Of a stretch of DNA of 21,690 bases, positions 16,001 through 21,690 are shown piece after piece; the stretch's first letter is position 1; each line of letters begins with the position of its first letter. The stretch lies in NCBI GenBank assembly GCA_002686955.1, contig NYZA01000159.1, positions 1-21,690 of the forward strand. Reading direction: 5' to 3'. The position numbers and the translations under genes are program-made. Below the pieces are notes generated by a model, which did no database searches, was not told the origin of the DNA, and saw only the letters and a list, made by a program, of their open reading frames with translations. Origin of the DNA: Gemmatimonadota bacterium. GTDB taxonomy: Bacteria; GCA-2686955.

Positions 16001-17284
16001 TACGGTCGACGGATCGCTCAGGTCGGGCTCGAGCGGAAACCCATCGGGGAGCACACCGGCGTCTTGAATCGTCTGCGTGTGGACACGGCTGGCGCGCAGT
16101 TCAAAAAAGGTCTGCGGGCTGACGGTGTGGTTCCAGGTGACGTAGGCAAGGGACGAGCTCTTGTCGGTCTGCCAGTACGCATGCTCCGGGACCAGAGTGA
16201 ACGCATGCTGGTAGTAGTCCCTCTTCTCCCACGAATTCTGCATACTGAAGGTCAGCTTGTCGGAGCCTCCGAGCCTCCAGACCCACTTCGAGAGGAAAGA
16301 AAGGTTGTTCCTGTAGCGATTGTCGAAATCGAAGCCAAGAAGATTGGTCGTCTCGTTCGGCTTGCGAGCGAAAGGGGTGTGGGTATCGGTGACGTCACCG
16401 GTTGCGGTGAAGATCCACGAAAGCTGATCGCCGGGCAGATTCAAGCCGAGAACCGGGAGAAGATAGGAGCTGATCGGCTCGGGGCCTTGCAGAGAGAACT
16501 CGGCGAAGTCGGAGTTGAGGCTGTATTCCTCGGGCGTGAAGTTGTCGGTCTTGAAGCGCAGAGAGCCGCCCCACTCGGGCGTGCCTTCTTTGGTGACCAC
16601 CTTGATGATCGCCGACTGGGCCTCACCATACTCGGCGTCGAACCCACCCTGGAGGACCGAGATCTCCTCGATCGCCGCTCGACCGACCTCGAGGCCGGAG
16701 CCCTCGCCAGTAATTGGATCCTTGACCGAGATTCCGTCGACCAGGTAGCGCGCCTCATTGCCGCGACCGCCACGGAAGTGAAGCTCGCCGCCCTGCGCGA
16801 CGACTCCGGCCGTCGTCTGGAGCAGCTCGGTCACGTTGTTGATCGGCATCTGCTCGATCGATTCGGAGCTGACGGTGCGTAGCGAACTCGTGACGTCCCT
16901 CTGAATCAGCGCGCGCGTCGCCACGACCTCGGTCTGGAACTCCTCGGACTCGATCACCGCAGGCAGAAGCTCGAAGGTCAAGGGGGTGTTGCGGTCACTG
17001 AACACCTTGACGCCGGTTTGGCGCTGGGCCGTGAACCCCATCGATTCGGCGCGAACATTGTAGGAACCGGGAGGAACGTTCAGAATGAAGAACTTCCCCT
17101 TCTCGTCGGTCATGGCGCCTAGGTGGGTATCCTCGACGATCACGTTCGCGTACTGCATCGGATCCCCGGTCTCTTTGTCGAGGACCTTCCCCGTGATCTT
17201 ACCCGTGACACCCGCGAGCGCGGGGGAGCCGAGTGTGAGAAGGGCGAGGGCGGGGAGGAGCAGGAGGAGACGGAATCTACGCAC
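13073..17284 (-). CDS. TonB-dependent receptor with a carboxypeptidase-regulatory-like domain and a giant repeat insert
   Basis: The protein has 1403 residues from the GTG at 17284, which has AGGGAG 8 bases upstream; an in-frame GTG at 17293 has none. Residues 1-24 are a signal peptide (SPALA). Residues 26-110 form a CarboxypepD_reg-like beta-sandwich (GKITGKVLDKETGDPMQYANV). The plug follows, with ELLQTTAGVVAQGGELHFRGG (153-173) and YLVDGISVKDP (180-190). Barrel strands occupy about 240-440 and 985-1403, ending in a C-terminal aromatic (GLEVGF). Between them residues about 445-971 are an Asp/Asn/Gly-rich array of repeats unlike any standard receptor loop. The protein is about 500 residues longer than usual for this reason. 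No TonB box was identified by eye. It heads an operon with a repeat-sharing secreted protein and a PorV-like protein. The imported or bound substrate is unknown. Confidence 0.9.
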   Translation of the reverse strand: MRRFRLLLLLPALALLTLGSPALAGVTGKITGKVLDKETGDPMQYANVIVEDTHLGAMTDEKGKFFILNVPPGSYNVRAESMGFTAQRQTGVKVFSDRNTPLTFELLPAVIESEEFQTEVVATRALIQRDVTSSLRTVSSESIEQMPINNVTELLQTTAGVVAQGGELHFRGGRGNEARYLVDGISVKDPITGEGSGLEVGRAAIEEISVLQGGFDAEYGEAQSAIIKVVTKEGTPEWGGSLRFKTDNFTPEEYSLNSDFAEFSLQGPEPISSYLLPVLGLNLPGDQLSWIFTATGDVTDTHTPFARKPNETTNLLGFDFDNRYRNNLSFLSKWVWRLGGSDKLTFSMQNSWEKRDYYQHAFTLVPEHAYWQTDKSSSLAYVTWNHTVSPQTFFELRASRVHTQTIQDAGVLPDGFPLEPDLSDPSTVPWAESEYLKWFVQHINADFAEPYADGDVLVDSSEPWDDYGEDQLPNSFDKGEGDGVPNDWPPVDPGLDPPERSADEGGFVDVGFDGIPGTGDYGEGDGKFNTYNSFPEFLLYVPDYNDINHNAQYEVAERDAGLGEWFYDRNDNGYYDPPNGIRDEGEDYLDMDGNGRRNSNDGFYDAARPEETFTDQNGNELWDPPETFVDANSNGRFDSGEPFYDYGLDQIPDTDDWGERNGVFDVHPNDPSVHEYFVDLNGNGNFDGGESFTDGEQYAEDTFVDSNNDGRYNDFGEDYTDADASGTWTVGEDFQDWANGLFDEGEPFSDVGIDGIPRTGDTGEADGRWNNGEPFYDSNDNGQYDAYSGARYVDANFNGQWDWTDTNGNGRFDRTDVFELFFSDILIDVGVDGKANTHDLGEGNGRYDNGEPFFDLIGDGEWDQADSFVDRTGDGTFNGGEPFDDAGPDGDFATYDPGQWNGVYDVGEPYVDQDGNGTYTYATAGNGRWDAGEPYQDRDGDGEYDAPNGRWDHGEPFVDANFNGTWDEEYAGAFRQHSPFEKTESTQYTIRASLESQATEHHQVKAGAEFRQHFLEQQRISYPYFRFIPAENSVEATGLWQERGIFRNFWDAPPLEGAVWLQDQFEWEDLIIKSGVRYDFWIVRGIFGDGGTVPDTLRKTLENKVSPRLGVSYPISEHDKMYFSYGHFSQVPELSSIYNSNEQGASALALKGNYELRSPKTVAYEFGIDHAFSDDVKVDVKAFFKDFRDLIQATRTLNEATGRPEWVYQNSDYGNARGIEVVLDKRYSNYTSGNLSYTYQFASGKNSDAFEGYGATATTPREFPLDFDQRHSLSTNIDFRVMKDQHPSIAGFKLPDDWGINLLWQLGSGFPYTPQLFGREVGAKNSARMPWTSTVDVIVDKGFGLAGLRYNVFAEVSNLLGRENVLFVDSEYGTWFGDNRAISRNPARISPGRQIEVGLEVGF
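14372..15950 (-). repeat. coding region for the receptor's calcium-loop-like repeat array
   Basis: This part of the receptor gene encodes residues about 445-971. Sixteen loops fit or nearly fit D-x-[ND]-x-[ND]-G-x-x-[DN], for example at residues 568, 590, 630, 679, 705, 777, 794, 805, 870, 912, 937 and 959. This is the geometry of EF-hand-like, dockerin and thrombospondin type 3 calcium loops. Six longer units of the form D-x-G-x-D-x-x-P-x-T-x-D-x-G-E-x-x-G start near 466, 509, 645, 750, 828 and 885, joined by GEPF/GEPY motifs. At the DNA level the units are diverged, so the array is old or under selection rather than a recent expansion. Confidence 0.85.
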
Positions 17285-17293
17285 GGGGTCCAC

Positions 17294-17695
17294 TCCCTTC
17301 GGCGGGAAACGGTTGCCGAGGCTGGAACAATGGGCCGGAGAGACGGAGGGGGACGGGCGACCGCTGATTCAATGACAAGGACAACTTCTGGGTCGCGAAG
17401 GCGAGACGGCAACCGAGCGCTCGATGAGGAGAGTAGACACGTATTCGCCCAGTTGTCAAGCGGCGTGGCGGCATGAAGCGGTCCTGCGGGCCCGTGGCCC
17501 GTTGAGTGGAGCAGTGCTGCTCTGCGGAGCGTGCTTTGAATAGCGCGCCTTCGGCCGGAGCCCGCGCTCGGTGGTACGTGTCGCCACCGATTCCGAGCCG
17601 ACCGACCGCCGGCGCGCCCAAGATCGCGGCGAGTATAGAGATGTTGGAACTGAATGGGGGGGGTTTTCTGGATAGTGGCTTCGCGCGGGATTTCG
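17294..17695. other. non-coding region upstream of the receptor operon
   Basis: These 402 bases carry no credible gene. They contain a candidate minus-strand promoter (17430-17459) and two small perfect hairpins: CGGGCC-CGT-GGCCCG (17487-17501) and GAGCAG-TG-CTGCTC (17509-17522). Neither hairpin is followed by a T run. There is also a run of eight Gs (17655-17662). No RNA gene was recognised. Confidence 0.55.
17430..17459 (-). promoter_or_regulatory. candidate promoter of the receptor operon
   Basis: On the minus strand a perfect TTGACA (17459-17454) is followed by an 18-base spacer and TACTCT (17435-17430). The -10 box is weak but keeps the key first TA and last T. The resulting leader to the GTG at 17284 would be about 140 bases. 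Confidence 0.4.
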
Positions 17696-17974
17696 TCACG
17701 CCCGCGGAGCCTTCTCTCTGCTCGCCCGGCGCCGCAGGATGTGATCCAGATCGTCTTTCGGAATCGCATCGATCAGGGTGCGCCTGTACTCGACGTCGGG
17801 AGATGCATAGAGCTCCTCAGCGGGGCCGATCTCGACGATCTTCCCCCCCTGCATTACCGCCATCGCATCGGACATGAACTTCACCACCGAGAGATCTTGG
17901 GAGATGAAAATGTAGGTCAGGCCACGCTTTTGTTGCAGCTCCTTCAGCAGATTCAGCACCTGCGCCTGCACCGA
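17696..17974 (-). pseudogene. 3' remnant of an oligopeptide/dipeptide ABC transporter ATPase (OppD/DppF-like)
   Basis: About 92 codons match only the C-terminal end of peptide-transporter ATPases: SVQAQVLNLLKELQQKRGLTY just after the D-loop, then FISQDLSVVKFMSDAMAVM, GKIVEIGPAEELYASP and the oligopeptide-type tail YRRTLIDAIP. Walker A, the Q-loop, the LSGGQ signature and Walker B are all missing. The switch histidine of the H-loop (normally FISHDLSVV) is Gln. Recognisable homology begins directly after the TAG stop (17977-17975) of the lipoyltransferase gene, in a frame closed by that stop. It is best read as the dead end of a deleted or recombined gene. A small GTG-initiated protein (17971) is possible in principle but could not hydrolyse ATP. 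Confidence 0.8.
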
Positions 17975-18732
17975 CTACTCTTTCAGGAGTTGGCGGGGCG
18001 AATCCCCGCTCCGGTAGCGCTCGACCACGAGTTTGGCGATCGATCGCGTGGCTCCGCGCCCCAACGCCAGGGGCTCGAAGCGAATAGAATGCTCCCGCCG
18101 GAAGGCATCTACGACTTGTTGGAGATTCAAGGGGGACGGTGCTCCGGCGGTTGCCGATCCCGGATCGAAAAGAGAGGCCAACTCGGCCGGGCCCAGGGGG
18201 GAGATCGTCCCCTGGACCAGGATTCCGGTTCGCACCCTCTTCTGCGCGCTCCCCAGCACCTTGCCCCCCGCGGCCGCCAACTCATGCGGGTAGATCTCGG
18301 CGCCGCAACTCACGCCGTTCCCGCTCAGCTCGGCGCGCATCGACTCCGACGGAGGTCCACAGGGCAAGCCGGATCGTCGTAGCGCCGAGGCCACCGCCCT
18401 GGCTACGAATTCGTAGGGCGGGCCCGATCCCTCATCCCAATCGCGATAAGGTCGAGGCACGACACAGGCGTAGGAGATGTCGGTCCCGTGTAGAACCGCC
18501 TTTCCCCCGGTCGGCCTGCGCACCACGGGCAGTCCGGCGGCCTCGATCCGATTCAGGAGCGCCGAGTCCAGCGACTGGCCATATCCGATGGAGATCGCCG
18601 GTCGATCCCATCGCCAGATGTGCAGAATCGGCTCCTCACCCGGGCGGATGGCGTGAAGCAGATGATCATCGAGGGCCATCGCCTCGGATCCATCCTGCGA
18701 TTCCGCGAAGAGCAGACGCCAGATTTCGTGCT

Positions 18733-18736
<4 letters not shown>
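17975..18736 (-). CDS. LipM/LplA-type octanoyl- or lipoyl-protein transferase
   Basis: The protein has 253 residues. The TTG at 18736 overlaps the gcvP stop as TTGA and gives the usual family N-terminus ([22 protein letters not shown], 6-27). The BPL/LplA/LipB fold is marked by [10 protein letters not shown] (46-55), [20 protein letters not shown] (71-90) and [11 protein letters not shown] (157-167), with K159 as the expected conserved lysine. Cys144 ([15 protein letters not shown]) sits where LipM/LipL enzymes carry their catalytic Cys, and LplA ligases have none. Octanoyl transfer from acyl carrier protein to GcvH is therefore the preferred reading. LipM of Bacillus subtilis octanoylates GcvH, and here the gene is coupled to gcvH-gcvP, which supports this. 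An LplA-like ligase remains possible. Confidence 0.85.
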
Positions 18737-21606
<2,870 letters not shown>

Positions 21607-21639
21607 CGGCTCACCATCTTTCGGAGGAGGGTGGCGATC

Positions 21640-21690
21640 CTACTCGGCGATCGATTCGCGATAGGCGGAGGGAGCCAGGAGCTCGTCCAG
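21640..21690 (-). CDS. gcvH: C-terminal end of glycine cleavage H-protein (partial)
   Basis: The last 16 codons and the TAG stop of a minus-strand gene that enters from the right edge read LDELLAPSAYRESIAE. The pattern LDELL-x-x-x-x-Y followed by a short acidic tail is the usual end of GcvH, the lipoylated carrier of the glycine cleavage system. The position 33 bases upstream of gcvP supports it. The lipoylated lysine lies outside the window. Confidence 0.75.
   Translation of the reverse strand: MDELLAPSAYRESIAE

Noticed and set aside
15263-16882. Long open frame on the plus strand (539 codons) opposite the receptor gene
   Set aside because: It is antisense to the receptor repeats; the Val/Gly/Ile-rich translation mirrors the Asp/Asn/Gly repeats and has no family features or ribosome binding site.

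Overview
The window is GC-rich, densely coded and mostly minus-strand, and it comes from a diderm (Gram-negative-type) bacterium. Evidence for two membranes is a TonB-dependent receptor, a PorV-like outer-membrane protein, a lipobox lipoprotein and secreted proteins with FlgD-like or T9SS-like C-terminal domains. This combination, with the D-x-N-x-N-G repeats, suggests a lineage of the FCB superphylum or a neighbouring candidate phylum (Eisenbacteria- or Latescibacteria-like). That placement is inference; no rRNA or tRNA gene was found.

Region 1 (1-4835, minus strand) is a tightly coupled four-gene operon, read from right to left. It encodes a fused ArnC-like polyprenyl-phosphate glycosyltransferase plus ArnA-like formyltransferase, a SAM methyltransferase, a NodU/CmcH-type O-carbamoyltransferase, and a DUF2723 (GT-C type) membrane glycosyltransferase cut by the window edge. 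The two internal junctions are 4-base GTGA overlaps and the third gap is 4 bases. The set looks like a pathway that builds a decorated (formylated, methylated and/or carbamoylated) sugar on a lipid carrier and transfers it at the cell surface, parallel in logic to ArnC-ArnA-ArnT.

Region 2 (4836-7301) holds a divergent promoter region with a near-consensus sigma70-type promoter overlapped by an inverted repeat, a 567-residue lipoprotein on the plus strand, and about 500 bases of non-coding DNA with two separate hairpin-forming elements. One of these has CTAG at both ends and includes the lipoprotein stop codon.

Region 3 (7301-17459, minus strand) is a cell-surface cluster. It encodes a TonB-dependent receptor of about 1403 residues carrying a roughly 525-residue extracellular insert full of calcium-loop-like repeats, an 856-residue secreted protein that shares two of these repeats, a PorV-like protein, and a 619-residue secreted propeller-like protein with a FlgD-like C-terminal domain followed by a clear intrinsic terminator.

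Region 4 (17696-21690, minus strand) is gcvH (only the 3' end), full-length gcvP, and a LipM/LplA-type lipoyl-transfer enzyme overlapping gcvP by 4 bases. A broken 3' remnant of an oligopeptide/dipeptide ABC transporter ATPase is joined directly to its stop codon.

The most interesting items are the fused ArnC-ArnA operon with its carbamoyl- and methyltransferases, and the receptor with the giant repeat insert together with its repeat-sharing partner.
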